Below, in pieces: positions 22,917 through 34,719 of a stretch of 64,000 nt of DNA. The notes beneath the pieces were generated by a model, which saw nothing but the letters and a program-made list of their open reading frames with translations, ran no database searches and had not been told where the DNA came from. Origin of the DNA: Mactromeris polynyma (taxonomy: Eukaryota > Mollusca > Bivalvia > Venerida > Mactridae); NCBI GenBank assembly GCA_032209605.1, contig JASFXZ010000071.1, forward strand, positions 62,001 through 126,000, given 5' to 3'. The position numbers were made by a program, and so were the translations under genes. Every line of letters starts with the position of its first letter. Position 1 is the stretch's first letter.

Positions 22917-23066
22917 TCAACTAACGACCACCTCAATAATAAGACCACCTCAAAATTAAGAACACATTTTTCAAGTCCATTTTCACTATTTTGCTCATTA
23001 TTCAACATCTACATCAAGACCACCTCAATAATAAGATCATTATCCAAGGGTCCCTATGCGTCTGAC
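22917..23066. mobile_element. Pogo-like MITE (family A), right end lost
   Basis: Left end TA-CAGTAAAACCTCAACTAA, then ACCACCTCAATAATAAGACC twice in variant form and AAGGGTCCCTATG. The right inverted repeat is not visible. Confidence 0.7.
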
Positions 23067-23104
23067 CGTTCATGTACTACTTAGTATGTTCGTATGTTTA
23101 AATA

Positions 23105-23450
23105 AATTATGTTTAAAGCGGCAAACCATTTCTTTCTTCGCTTCTCCGATGACTATTTAAATTACCTGCATTTCACAAAACAACTTAGTTAGTTTGATAT
23201 TAATATGTTTCCGAACCGGAAGTAGCATATACGAAACACGTATCAATTTAAGTTACTGTCAAATCGTAGAGGAGTGTCTAATTCATAGTGTTGATAAAGA
23301 ACAAGGACTGACGTGTCTGTTGCCAGAAAGCGACACTTTCAGAACCAGATATTTGTCTCCCGGAACAAAGTTTGGAGTAAAAATGTCTTATTTCTTGCAA
23401 AATATGTCAACTACAGCGATTTTGTTCATACATTGATTATATCAAATCTT
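23105..23450 (+). repeat. Dispersed repeat D, third copy
   Basis: Matches 18640-19095 (CATTTCACAAAACAACTTAG ... ATGTTTCCGAACCGGAAGTA ... AAATGTCTTATTTCTTGC). Confidence 0.45.
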
Positions 23451-23651
23451 TATACGCCTTAAAATACGTGCAAACAAATCAAATCAAGTGTTTTGATGTT
23501 ATTTATGTGATAATACTCGCTTGTAAATAAGTAAGATTCTCTGTGCCTCAACGTTTACATGTATACTATAGATGTGATCATAAACATATTTTAGACGAGT
23601 CTCACTTGAGGTGTGCAAGGTTTTCTTCAATACAGATGTTTCAATATTAAT

Positions 23652-23913
23652 AGGGATGTCAACGAATAGCAGTTTCGGTATTCGAATATCGGGTCAACCT
23701 CCCGAATAAATATTCAAATAGTCGAACTCCATTATTTTCACGCGTCAAATGTCATTCAATGCTATGATGCCTATCATTGGAATTCAATACACTTGCATTC
23801 AGCTTTGTTATTGAAATATATATTATTATCGAAAATTCGAATGTCGAATCAATATTCGAATTTTCGGACCTGCGAAAGAATATTTGAATATCCGAATATT
23901 CGTTGACATCCCT
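23652..23913. mobile_element. Palindromic MITE with AGGGATGTCAACGAATA ends
   Basis: Left AGGGATGTCAACGAATAGCA and right TATTCGTTGACATCCCT form terminal inverted repeats; the interior is rich in TTCGAAT words, themselves palindromic. The AGGG end suggests a hAT-type origin, but no clean 8-bp duplication was found. Confidence 0.75.
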
Positions 23914-25446
23914 TACATTAACAAAATAGTTTGCGGTATTGATGGAATAATGGAATTTAAGCGATGTCATTTTAAAATCAGTCCGTTTTCATCTTGTGTG
24001 TACTGGTCACATGACAAACGTGTAAAGTAGAATCTACTGTTTAGCCAACTTATATGAAATGGACTCGTCCAACTATTTGTTTTGTATCAGTGTGATGTTA
24101 ATAATATTTACCGAAATATTACCAAAAGCTTGCAGGCGATTGATCAATTTATCTGTTTATTCTCTCAGTTGATTGATTGCACACTCACAACGATCTAGAT
24201 ACAAGTAAATGATATTGATTCTACTGTCATAAGTGTTACACAGGGCGTAATGTTATCCTACGTTAATGAAGTTGGATTCTAGAAAATTCATTCAAACAGC
24301 AAATGTTTCTTTTACTCTTACCTAGTTATTGTAAAGTATCAATATTCCAAGACTTTCAATTTTACGCATTGCGTCGCGCAATCTTAATATACTTTATTTC
24401 TAATAACCTCAGACAGTAAAACACTCGGTCACGTGACGGTATCCGGCAGAAATATCCCATTATTCCCTTATCACAGAATGGCGTATATTAAATCATCCGA
24501 ATGGAATTTCGTTATAGGATAGCATCTATACGGAGTTTTCTTTTCTTGTATTCACCCACGTCAAAATAGTTTTACATATATTTCTGTAGAGTCTAATTCT
24601 ATTTCCTACACGAAATCAGTGATAGGATCTTCTCTAAAATAAATATCATACAACTCGAATAAATTTAGAACTAGTTTGTAAATACCAGACGATGATGAAT
24701 AATGCGAATGTTTAATGATAAGATAACAACATTATATAAAAAATGTACGTCGGAAAACAAGGGAAAGGTACAAAACTTATCAATTTTATATACAAAAATA
24801 TTGGGAAAAGAGATACTGTTTATTAGTTTCGATGAAAGTCGAGTGCTGTTTGACTCATTATCTGTTTCACTGTATCTTTAAAGACATACTTAGTCTGTTT
24901 TTATATGAAACTAAGACAAGGAGACAAAACAAACTTTTCTTTGTATTACATATGTAACCAAGCTTGTTTAGCCTCTCTTCACTAACACATATACATGTAG
25001 TGAACTATATTGCAACATTTTGTTTGTTTGGTAGTTTATGTGCTGTAATAATACTTTCATTTGTACATCGATCGAAAATATGTTGATATTTGCATGTATG
25101 CTCATGGGCAATATTACTTTTTGCAATAAATGTATATTATATATATTTGAATTATTTTATAAATAATTTCAATATTAGAGAGCTTCCAAGTTCTCTAACA
25201 CATCATGCTACTTTTTCGGTATCAGTAGTCGTTTCCGATGCGCATGCGTGAGAGCCGAAACCATTCCTTTTTTTACTGAATATACTTGTTTGTAGGTAGA
25301 AAGTTATATTGCATTTCAATCGACTTATAAATGAATAAGAATAATATTTATTTTTGATTTGTAGACAACAAAGAACAATAAACAAATTTAATCATTTACG
25401 ATGTTTGTTTCCTAAATTCTACATCGATACATTCGCCTTCTTCGGA
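23914..25446. other. No gene seen
   Basis: AT-rich DNA; a donor-like AG|GTAAGAG on the minus strand near 24319 has no open exon in front of it. Confidence 0.4.
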
Positions 25447-25553
25447 GATGTGGAAGACCGCATTCGAATATCTCGTCCAAGGAAATATTTGAACACACAA
25501 CTTTTCGGACCAGGAGTCCGCTGCTCTACCTCAAGACCACTATGCCTGTCCAT
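25447..25553 (-). mobile_element. tRNA-derived SINE fragment, probably family S1
   Basis: Minus strand: GTGGTCTTGAGGTAGAGCAG (A box), CGGACTCCTGGTCC, a degenerate B box GTGTTCAAATATT, and TTGGACGAGATATTCGAAT, similar to the S1 head at 2.99 kb (CTGACTCCTGATCC, TTTGGACGAGG). Confidence 0.55.
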
Positions 25554-26356
25554 GAACTATGATGCTATAATGGTTGGTGTATCGTGATGAGTTCTACGCT
25601 TTGTGATTTCCAAAATGATTTGCAATGCTTTGACAGTGACTGTGTTAACACATTATATAGCTTTCGGAAGGAAAACAAATGTCTTTGTCAGAACAGACTT
25701 TTAATCACATTTACGTCAACTGACCATCAATATTTCTCACACACAGACATAATTAATACATGAATAATATTGAAAAAGCTCTAGGCTTGGTTTCCTGCAC
25801 GAAAAAAAACAACGGAGAAATATATTTATAAATACAACGGTTGTCGATTTTCGCTCCAGAAGACATTAGGGAATACGAACCACATCTAGACATAGTCATA
25901 TCATTGGTTGTTTCCTAAAGAAACTATCAGTTTAGATTAATATTTTAATCAAACAAAAACATTGTTATGACACAATAGGTCTTAGGCTTTTTCAAATACT
26001 TTGTATTATATTGTGTGAGTAACCCGTTTTGGCATCTGAAGACATTTAGAAGCTTTCCTAATATTGTTTTCCGTATAATGCTAGCCATTGTCACTTCACT
26101 ACAATGCCATTAGCAGTAAGGTTACCATAAGTGTATGGATGTGTTCTTAGTAATCAAATTCTGGCAATATATACAAGATTTACCATGTAAGGTGTTTCTT
26201 ATTTGCGCAACCAGCCTCACAAACAGAGTAGCAACAACAACCTAACGACTGCATTTCTAGTGATATTTAGTAAGCTTCTAATCTTGATGAGATCATTAGC
26301 CGTTTAACTCTTTAACCTCGATGAATGGTGTAGGAATTTTCCATGGATACTAATTT
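25554..26356. other. No gene seen
   Basis: AT-rich DNA without recognised features. Confidence 0.4.
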
Positions 26357-26385
26357 CAGTCAGGTAATTTACTATTTCCTGACTG
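26357..26385. repeat. Short hairpin
   Basis: CAGTCAGGTAAT and ATTTCCTGACTG pair at 11 of 12 positions around a 5-base loop. An open frame on the minus strand (26304-26486) crosses it and looks protein-like but has no supporting splice sites. Confidence 0.5.
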
Positions 26386-27659
26386 GACCGGGTATCTATA
26401 ACGCTCCTCTTCACCAATGTCCAGCGATTAAGGCGTGTTGCATTGACGATGACAATGATGCTACGCGGCAACAATATCACACACATATGTATGAATACCT
26501 CAATTCAACAGAGCCCACTCTACTCAAAGGTGTCTGATAGAACTGTAAAACTGCATCCATGACTGTGTATTGTTTGGATGACTAGGCGGCAAGTTCATAT
26601 CCCCTAAACAATGCATGATAATATTGTCTTCTCACGTCAATCCGTGCTTACAAAATTGCACTTCGGCTCCATTGCAATGTGCTACAAAATCCAGAACAGC
26701 CATTCCTTGTCTATGAAAGTATCTAATTTTATCTGTCATGAATTGAACTTTGATTTCGGTCAACGAACTACATTCATGTTAATTGAATAGTATCACTTCA
26801 TAGCATTATTTCATAACATATGAGAGAGAAATGCAGACAACATAAAGTGTACCAACAAAGCGGCGTATAGAAAACATACAACCAGATTCAGCTCCGGGAT
26901 GTATTGACAAATCAATTACTGATGTCATGAATTAGATTACCATCGTATGCTGATCCAAATCATATTCACTTCTTCGTATTATATAATGGAACCCATTAGG
27001 CTGTCTAACATATTTAGCTTCAATATTGATAACACATGTTTGGTACGAGTACCTTGTCTTATGTGACCATACATACTGCCTCTCCTTGCCATCATATCAC
27101 AAGGTATACAGATGTAGTTAATTATACACAGTTGCCTCTGTGGTTATGGTCACTGAATTCAAACAACACGACCCTCACAACAGTGGGTTTGAATCATAAC
27201 CAGATTATAAACGTTATATGTGAGGCATCAATACAACTGGCTTGCATAAGGTCAAACCTTACGCAAAAAATATATTTGGTCTTTTTCCGACCTGGAGGTT
27301 GGAAATTAGCTGCATGTCCCTGGTTGTTTATGCCCATCACAAGCAGTTGTATGCATGAAGAATCTCAGGAAGCACAGGATCGTTTTCATCTATCAGATGA
27401 CCAAAAAATATTAAAGCACAAATCCAGATGAAAATGGAATCTATAAAGTGCAAAGCCAAACAAAAAGCCCCAAGAAGATTTGAAAATATGTACATACATG
27501 TAAACAATTTGAAAGGCAAATAGGGACACATGACATAACTGTAACGTAAACGAATGGTGACAATGCAAGTGCTGCATTGGAACTGTCAGTGGAAAATACG
27601 TCACTAGGAGTCACTTGCAGCACCCTTAAACAAGGTTTAAATTCCCAATAATGTTTATA
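26386..27659. other. No gene seen
   Basis: Open frames at 27036-27431 (+) and several overlapping ones at 27337-27674 (-) lack protein-like composition. No repeats recognised. Confidence 0.35.
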
Positions 27660-27745
27660 CCACTGACCTGTCAAGGCGGTACTCCTGTTTTATTCATCAT
27701 TACTGTGTTTGTCTGTGTGGCGTTCCCTGTAGCAACTTATTCTCT
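27660..27745 (+). repeat. Repeat R, terminal fragment
   Basis: Ends GTGTGGCGTTCCCTGTAGCA then ACTTATTCTCTC, the terminus shared by all copies of R in this window. Confidence 0.6.
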
Positions 27746-28295
27746 CACTTTTTTGTAACCATTTTACTTTCGTAATTGTTAACAACTATGTACGTTTTAT
27801 CAGTTTGCTTTCTGGGCGGTTGTGTGTTTTGTACTTGTCATCTCCAGCACGACTTCTTCATTCACATGTTGCCTTTTTCTGATTGGTTACCTCATTTTCA
27901 TTCTCTTCACGCGGAGACCCTCCATTATTATGCTCATATTATTTTGCCGTGTTTATTACCTGATAGCAAACTTGCGCTGATCCCATCCATGTCACCAATA
28001 TGTGCTTATGGCAATCATAACCCTGGCAACAGTTTGTGAAATGTTACTGATTAAATGTTTTTATTTTTGTATTACCATTCTTTCAAACTCCGAGATACTA
28101 TCCAGTGGGCCCGAAAACAACATTTCCTTTGCTGAATATCAGTATAAAATTCATTGAACTAAAACTAATCGTTGCAGATGAAGCATATAACGGTTTATAT
28201 CAATCTGCGCTCTTAATTTTGTCAAGCTTCGTACGAACCTTTGTTTCTTTTTTTTCATACTTTTTTCATACTCATAGTGTTGCCTTTATTAACAG

Positions 28296-28462
28296 GGAAG
28301 ATAAGGATTAAGCAACTAATATCCGATAATCTTTACACACAAAGATACAAAACAGACAGCAAAATTGTCGTCTGCTATGTTCTACAAGACGATAATAATG
28401 TCACAAGGTTGAGAGACATCATATCGTTTTCGCGTAAATGTCACCGGAAAGCAATAGAATAA
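28296..28462 (+). CDS. Candidate terminal exon
   Basis: A good acceptor (TGTTGCCTTTATTAACAG|G at 28294-28295) precedes a 55-codon open frame: IRIKQLISDNLYTQRYKTDS, KIVVCYVLQDDNNVTRLRDI, ISFSRKCHRKAIE, ending in TAA at 28460-28462 with AATAAA overlapping the stop region. The composition is protein-like and varied. The first two bases complete a codon from an upstream exon, which was not found. Function unknown; it could also be a fortuitous frame. Confidence 0.3.
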
Positions 28463-28614
28463 TAAAACATGTTGTATGTAAGTTAGTTTACCATAGAATT
28501 CGATTATGATACATGAACAAAACACAGAACTTCATATAAATATTAACAGGAATAACAGTGCAGATTTCCTCTGCACATAGTAGTTTAGCATTAAATTTAT
28601 GAATTATTCAAATA

Positions 28615-28740
28615 CAGTGCAATCTCTCTAACATGGTCCTATGTTGAGCAACAACCTCTCTTTAACAACAAATTTCATGCAATAAAATAGTACTACCAAT
28701 TTTACCACACTAGAGCAATGATATCTTTACAACATTAGCA
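28615..28740. mobile_element. Pogo-like MITE (family B)
   Basis: Preceded by TA; begins CAGTGCAATCTCTCTAACAT and continues GTTGAGCAACAACCTCTC, shared with 38070-38205 and, inverted, 57130-57207. Right end uncertain. Confidence 0.6.
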
Positions 28741-29112
28741 TCTCTCAAATACACCAACGTAGAGTGAGATAGACCTAGGGTTTGAACTGATTTGCCGATT
28801 GGTTACCACGCAAGATAGATCCTGAAAATTCCATATGCCAACTCATACATTCTAAGTCGACTTCAGAGTTCCTAACCACGTACCAAATCGGAAGCCAGTG
28901 TCTGAAAAAACTAAATATTTCATGCTGAGGATAAATGTGTTTAATATTGAAATGTGAAATAAATTTCGCATCTTCGCGTCCTGTCCCCGCCATGGTCGGA
29001 GGCGAAAACTCGATGGCGTGTACGTGGATTACGTGTACAAATAAAACCATCCATGTTTGGTAGGTGCCTTTCACTCGAGACAAAAAAATGTTCATATATA
29101 TGTATATGAGGT

Positions 29113-30906
29113 GAATTTCCTGAATCCTGGGGTAAGGCCATCATAGTGCCAATCTTCAAAAAAGGTGACTGTAATAATCCAGCAAATTACCGAGGCATCT
29201 CGCTCTTAGATATTTTTGGAAAGATATATACAAGTATCCTAAATAGACGACTTACTTTTACGGCTAATATTTTCAACAAGATAGATGAGTCACAGTCCGG
29301 TTTCAGATCAGGTCATCAAACAATTGATAATGCTTTCATATTACAGTCTCTTATCTCAAAGAAGTTGGCAAAGAAGCGAGGTAAAATGTATGTGGCCTTT
29401 GTCGATTTTAAAACTGCCTTTGACAGGGTTCAGAGACAAAAACTATGGTCAGTTCTTGCGAATGCTAATATCAGAGGCAAATTGTTTGACTCTCTTGTAT
29501 CACTTTACAAAAATGTCAAATCATGTGTACGATCTGATGGTAAACTGTCAGAATAGTTTGATTGTTCTATTGGTTTGAAACAGGGTTGTTTAGCTTCCCC
29601 CCAATTATTTGTCTTCTTTATTAATGAACTTGCTTTGTTATTTAAAACTAGCCATGAACTTAGAGGTATTCAATTGCAACCAAATGACATTGAAATACTG
29701 TTGCTTATGTTTGCAGACGATATCTCTTTAGTAGCTGACACAGTACGAGAGTTGCAAAAACAATTAGATACTTTACACCATTTTTGTGGAAATAGTGGTA
29801 TGACAGTTAACACTGAAAAGACAAAAATCATGGTTTTCAAAAAAGGTGGTAGACTCTCTAGAGATGAGCATTGGCATTTTGGTGGTATTGACCTAGAAAT
29901 TGTAAAGTCCTTTACTTATGTTGGAACCAATTTTTCATCAAGTTTATCGATGAATCAGATGGCCAGTGATATTGCAGTTCGTGCTAAAAGGGCATACACA
30001 GCAGTATTTTATTCTATGTATCCATATGGCCAAATGTCGCATAATATGTATTTTAAAATCTTTGATACCAAAATTGTCCCAATACTATTGTATGGCACAG
30101 AGCTCTGGGGAACTAGAGTTAGAGATCCAATAGAACGTATACTCAATCTTGCATGCAAAACATTCTTATGTGTTACAAGTAATGCTACAAATGCTGTAGT
30201 ATTGGGTGACTGTGCACGATACCCATTATGGTTAGAGAGTGCCAAACGTTGTGTTAAATTTTGGCTTAGAATCTTAAAACTACCAAGCGACAGATACATT
30301 AGAAAATGCTATAATATGTTATTGACACTTGAGACTAACCATTTTAATTGGACCAAAGACATTGAAAAGTTGCTGTGTGAAAATGGCTTTGCATATGTTT
30401 GGTTACAACAAGGTGTACAAAATGAGAAAATGTTTTTGGAAAATTTCGAACGCAGACTGAAAGATATATATTTACAAAATTGGAATATTAAGCTTAGTAC
30501 ATTTTCAAAACTTTGTGTGTATAGGTACATAAAATCCTCATATGAAAGTGAACCATATCTATCAGTACTATATATCAGAAAATTTAGGCATTCTTATGCA
30601 CAGTTTCGAACTGGAGTAAGTCATCTAGAAATAGAAAGAGGTAGATATACTTGTGTCCCTTTGGAAAACAGAACTTGTAAATTATGTACAAATGTATCCT
30701 TAGAAGATGAATTTCACTTTATGTTAAAATGTGTTGCATATGATGACCTAAGAAGAAAATACATTCCAATGAAATATTACTTGAATCCAAATACTCATAA
30801 GCTCTATATATTATTAAGTAGCAGGAATGAATCTGTAATAAAAAATGTAGCATGTTACATCCATTATGCAATGCTCTGTAGAAAAAGTTTACTTGAACAG
30901 TTATGA
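29113..30906 (+). pseudogene. LINE 2 reverse transcriptase and C-terminal domain, one stop
   Basis: A single frame of about 597 codons broken only by TAG at 29554-29556. RT motifs: NYRGISLLD, FVDFKTAFDRVQRQKLW (motif A), GLKQGCLASPQLFVFFIN (motif B), LMFADDISLVA (catalytic DD), MTVNTEKTKIMVF (motif D) and FTYVGTNFSS. A long C-terminal region follows, with CKLCTNVSLEDEFHFMLKC near the end, a C-x2-C...H...C zinc cluster. The stop falls where related proteins usually have Trp (xWFDCxxGLKQG), so one G-to-A change explains it. Endonuclease and ORF1 are missing through truncation. Clade not assigned. Confidence 0.9.
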
Positions 30907-31095
30907 GATGCATTTTCACATGCTGTTACATTCTATTGAAATTGTTATTCATGCATTATATAACCTCCATATGACATTGTTTAGCTGCACAAATGTACAT
31001 GTTTATTTGATGTATGTTGTATATTGATGTTATGGGCTGGTGGCCTGAGTCATGTAAAATAAAATAATAAAGAAAAAAAATTAATAAAAAAATGT
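29113..31095 (+). mobile_element. Young 5'-truncated non-LTR retrotransposon (LINE 2)
   Basis: Coding homology starts abruptly inside the region just before the RT domain (EFPESWGKAIIVPIFKKGD), as expected from incomplete reverse transcription. The frame then runs to 30906, followed by a 3' untranslated region and an A-rich tail (AAATAAAATAATAAAG, 31057-31095). AAAAAAATGT occurs both just before the 5' end (about 29083) and at the tail and may be the target duplication. Different from LINE 1 in sequence and domain style. Confidence 0.9.
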
Positions 31096-31218
31096 ATGTA
31101 TTTACTTTTACATGCATTATTTCCACATGTTTATATTTGTGTCTTCACATGCAAATAACTACTTTTGATGTGTTATGTATGGGCCGGAGTCCTAAGTACA
31201 AATAAACTTTGAAACATT
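31096..31218 (+). repeat. Second LINE-like 3' tail
   Basis: GTGTTATGTATGGGCCGGAG, TCCTAAGTACAAATAAACTT parallels the LINE 2 tail (GATGTTATGGGCTGGTGGCC, TGAGTCATGTAAAATAAA). Probably the 3' end of a related, extremely truncated insertion. Confidence 0.45.
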
Positions 31219-31392
31219 TGAAACACTCGAATGCCAATCTAGAGGTCAAAGGTTCGAATAGTGTGTGAGACGTTCCTTCACCATAACAGTGTGACTGGCG
31301 ATGTCATTCTCCATCTCTTGAAAAAGTAGTCTGGATGACTATCAAAAATCACCATGAAAATGTCATGGGACGTCAATGTGGGAAAAGGGATG

Positions 31393-32800
31393 ACTTAAAG
31401 TCCATCAACGTTTTATTCAATGTCCATGTTGTTAAATACATTAGCACTTGAGTGGAAGGGTCTTTATGCGGTAATGTTTTGTCCGTATAAATATATGTTT
31501 CCGTCTTTTATATTTCACAGCAAATAACAATGGGACAACTGTATGTAATATAGACAAGTGGATTAAATGGAAACACGAATATTATATCAGGTCAAGGGAC
31601 TGAACATGGGGAAAGGAGCACTTAACATTCACGAAAAGAACTTAAAGAGTAATAAGCACACATTCCATGGCAATATGCCCACGCTCTCTATTGCCGACTC
31701 TGAATGTTCACCGACAAACGTTTGCCCCGAACATTCACTAATCACTCTAAAACATTATCATCACCAAGTTAATCATTCATTTTAAGCACATTATAGATGG
31801 TCTGAAGACACATACATATTAATGTTCGCTCAGGAAAATCATCTGTACTCAACTTTATCACATCATTTTCAGTTTCTTTGAATAAATTGTCATGATTTGT
31901 AGCATTCGGATAAGGTAAACGTAATAATGATGGTTAAATCACATTATTCAGGCTGTACTTTTTCGTTTTCGTTTTTATCAACAGTTCCGAGACTGTTGGC
32001 CGTTGTATTACCTTAATTATCCTGTTGTTGTGTCGCACAGGCATGTGTCGTTTCATATTCATGTTCTTGAGTTCGTTGATAATGTGGGGATTTTCCAAGT
32101 CATTGCCATTTCTTTCTTGTTTTGTGTACCATCCCTGCGTGTAACTCCATGCATTGTTTATACTCCTAAAGGCCCTCAGTATTTTAACTGACAGTTCCAA
32201 GGCTTTTTATCGCTGTATGGCTATTATGTTTTTGTGTTTTAAATGTAAGTTATATTTCCCGTTCCCCTGTGTAATTATTTCACTTTATATAGAGTTCGTG
32301 CTATTTTCTGCCCAGTTTTGGCCTGTTGTTGATAGCTGTCATGACTTATCTGGTTGTCCTCTTTGATTCCTCTAGTTATTCCTTATGGCGACCATGCCAT
32401 TCCGTGCGCCTCTGTTTCCTTACGTATGTACCATTGAGCCTCCTCAAAGGCCTTTTTTATGGATTGTTGTTTTCCCGGAGGTCTGTGTGTATGTGGGACA
32501 CTGTCTTATGTATGGGCGTTTCCTGTCGCATCTTGTTCTCTCTGTTCCGTCAAGAACGGGTAACTATGAATGGGTTGCATATTACAAAGGTTTGTGAAGC
32601 AATTGCAAATTTGTTGTGCTTTCCATTTAATCCACTTGTCTATATTACATACAGCTGTCCCATTGTTATTTGCTGTGAAATATAAAAGACGGAAAAATAT
32701 ATTAATAAGGACAAAACATTACCGCATAAAGACACTTCCACTCAAGTGCTAATGTATTTAACAACATGGACATTGAGTAAAACATTGATGGACTTTAAGT
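31393..32800. mobile_element. 1.4-kb foldback DNA element with 181-bp arms
   Basis: Bases 31393-31573 and 32619-32800 are reverse complements with few differences (outer ends ACTTAAAGTCCATCAACG and ACTTAAAGTCCATCAATG). The arms start and end at TTAA, compatible with insertion at TTAA as for piggyBac-type elements, though no transposase is present. The right half of the loop holds a copy of repeat R. An ORF from a real ATG at 31567 (72 codons) begins in the left arm and a minus-strand frame at 31934-32200 looks protein-like; neither is recognised. Confidence 0.85.
32176..32545 (+). repeat. Repeat R, copy nested in the foldback element
   Basis: Starts CAGTATTTTAACTGACAGTT and ends CTTATGTATGGGCGTTTCCT, GTCGCATCTTGTTCTCTC. 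Matches 36345-36612, 59390-59735 and, inverted, 63728-64000. Its terminus is close to the common one but altered. Confidence 0.65.
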
Positions 32801-33309
32801 TTTAAAATTAACGACATAGTTGATAAAGTTTATTCACTGCAATCTGTCCAGATCAACACGCCCTATAGGTATCACAATGTATTGCTGCTGTTGAGAGATT
32901 GTTGCTCCAGAGAGATTCAATTGTGAGTAAATTCTTACTACAAGATACATGTAACTGAAGCTGGTGTTGAAGAGAGGTTGTTGTTCAATTGAAGAATAAA
33001 TTTGAAGAGATTGCGCTGTTTTTTCAATGTGATGAATATCCATACGATACACACAGGAAGAAGGAACTTATTTCTAAGTTGTCGACATAACTATATAAAG
33101 GATTAAACGGCTTTCAGCTGTGTAGCTATAACGTCACAGAAAGTTATATCAAATACTGACTCGGACTGTGTGATACACAGTTTTGCTTAATCACCAATGT
33201 CATCAGTCGCTTGCGTGCTACAAATGTACAACATGGTTTCCTATAATTGTCTTCTTCATACCTGCATCTCCAACTCCTTGTCATAAGCTAGAACATTCCA
33301 TTTTCGCAG
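32801..33309. other. No gene seen
   Basis: AT-rich DNA, no recognised features. Confidence 0.4.
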
Positions 33310-33422
33310 TAGTTGCTATTGGTTTAGATATAATCCAATACAAGGATGAACGCAGGCAACGTTGCCTTGCACAATCGCTGCTGATTCCAAGAGTAGATAC
33401 ATTTTATGAATATTGTGGCTGA
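33310..33422 (+). CDS. Weak candidate terminal exon
   Basis: Acceptor-like ACATTCCATTTTCGCAG|TA is followed by an open frame reading IGLDIIQYKDERRQRCLAQS, LLIPRVDTFYEYCG and TGA at 33420-33422. Residue mix is protein-like. No upstream exon or poly(A) signal is tied to it. Confidence 0.2.
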
Positions 33423-34613
33423 TCTTGAAGTAAGCAATGGTAATCATGAAAGACATTTTATGGATATAACTGTGATTAATACTATGGAAAATAGGCAATC
33501 ATATTTCCTCACAGTGAACAAACGCAGGTAATTAGTTTATTTTTATTTTACAATGATTGTGAAGTAAGTTTCAAACTTTATTCACTGTTGGCGACTGCTT
33601 ACCAACCCGTATATGTACCTATTAGAGGGATTTTGTTTTCTTTGCGTTTTTTGCCATTTTCCGTTCTAAGGCGGCAGTCCATCTTCATCTATATTTGTGC
33701 TTAAATTCTGTAAAATAAGGACATAAGCATTTCTGCTAAAATAATTTAATCTGATTATTATCGCTAGATATGCTTCATATGACTGCCTTCCTAAACTACT
33801 AAATTCCTGCTGTGACGATGACGTCATGGTGACATTCTTTGACAAGGTAAACGTTTTCATTGTTCTGTTTTAATAAGGAAATGGATATGGTACTAAATAT
33901 GTGTTTGAACTATGGTTCATGTGTCAAGAACCGATGAATAGAATTCAATGTTAGATATTTTTCATGACAGTTAATAAATTATATATTAGCCGCAAATAGC
34001 CGTTTATGCAAATATAAATCACACTTGATGTAAACATTTTCATATTTACATATTAAATGGTTAATAAGTAATTTACCGGAAACATAAGGTTTAATTAAAG
34101 GGTTGAATAAACTTATTAGTAACAGTTACTTCGAAAATAACCCCCCGCTAGGTAAAACATTTATAATTTCATCGAGTTTAATAAGTAATTTAATGGAAAC
34201 CTATTTTTAAATTAATTGTTGACAAATAACTTATTACTGTTTTTATCGGTTAAGGTATTTTATTTGACTTAAAGGGTCGCCCGTCAACCTTTAATCTATT
34301 GTTATACGTTAATGGTCGGAATTACACTAAATCTTGCCTCGCTGAAGAACGGTATGTCAATATACGAGTGATTTGTTTTGTCTGGCTAAACTCAGCTATA
34401 TACCATGCCGAGTGTGCGATGCTAATATACGCAAAGACAATAAATTTCAATGGTTACTGAATATAGAAAATGATGCACAGGTACCTAATGTGTCTCGGAT
34501 GTTTTAAGTTCAGCTGCAACGTGCGCATATTAAATTTAATTTTTACCGGACATTTTTGCTTTAATTATTATACTCAAGGCATTTGTGCAAGTCTGTCTGC
34601 AATATAATTTTAC
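33423..34613. other. No firm gene; two conflicting exon-like patches
   Basis: At 33.75-33.85 kb both strands look exon-like: plus reads CLPKLLNSCCDDDVMVTFFD before the donor AAG|GTAAAC (33846), minus has an ATG frame from 33860. Near 34.06-34.27 kb a roughly 115-base segment (TTTAATAAGTAATTTA) is duplicated in tandem. Otherwise AT-rich. Confidence 0.25.
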
Positions 34614-34719
34614 CTGAGAAAATAAACATCTTAACATGTTCATCCATCATTTCTAGTTCACGAGGACTTGACAATTGGTTTTGGAAGAAATTGTTAACGC
34701 TAGGTAATATCACAGGCAA
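34614..34719 (-). CDS. Candidate internal exon
   Basis: On the minus strand a strong acceptor (TTTTTCCTGATCCCCATTCAG, written here with its AG at 34721-34720) and a strong donor (CTCAG|GTAAAA, 34613-34612) bound 106 bases. These read LPVILPSVNNFFQNQLSS, PRELEMMDEHVKMFIFS plus one base. The composition is protein-like throughout. Its strand matches the exons at 19.3 and 10.1 kb, so it may belong to the same transcription unit or to a neighbouring gene. Partner exons and family are unknown. Confidence 0.45.

Noticed and set aside
28775..29159. Minus-strand frames of 72 and 106 residues before LINE 2
   Set aside because: No protein-like composition and no splice sites; one crosses the LINE boundary.
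29113..30906. Host reverse transcriptase system (retron or diversity-generating)
   Set aside because: The RT motifs, C-terminal zinc cluster, 5' truncation and A-rich tail are those of an ordinary non-LTR retrotransposon.
33745..33860. Exon on plus strand ending at AAG|GTAAAC, and a competing ATG frame on minus
   Set aside because: Both strands look coding-like over the same bases and neither has a convincing partner exon, so no gene was called.
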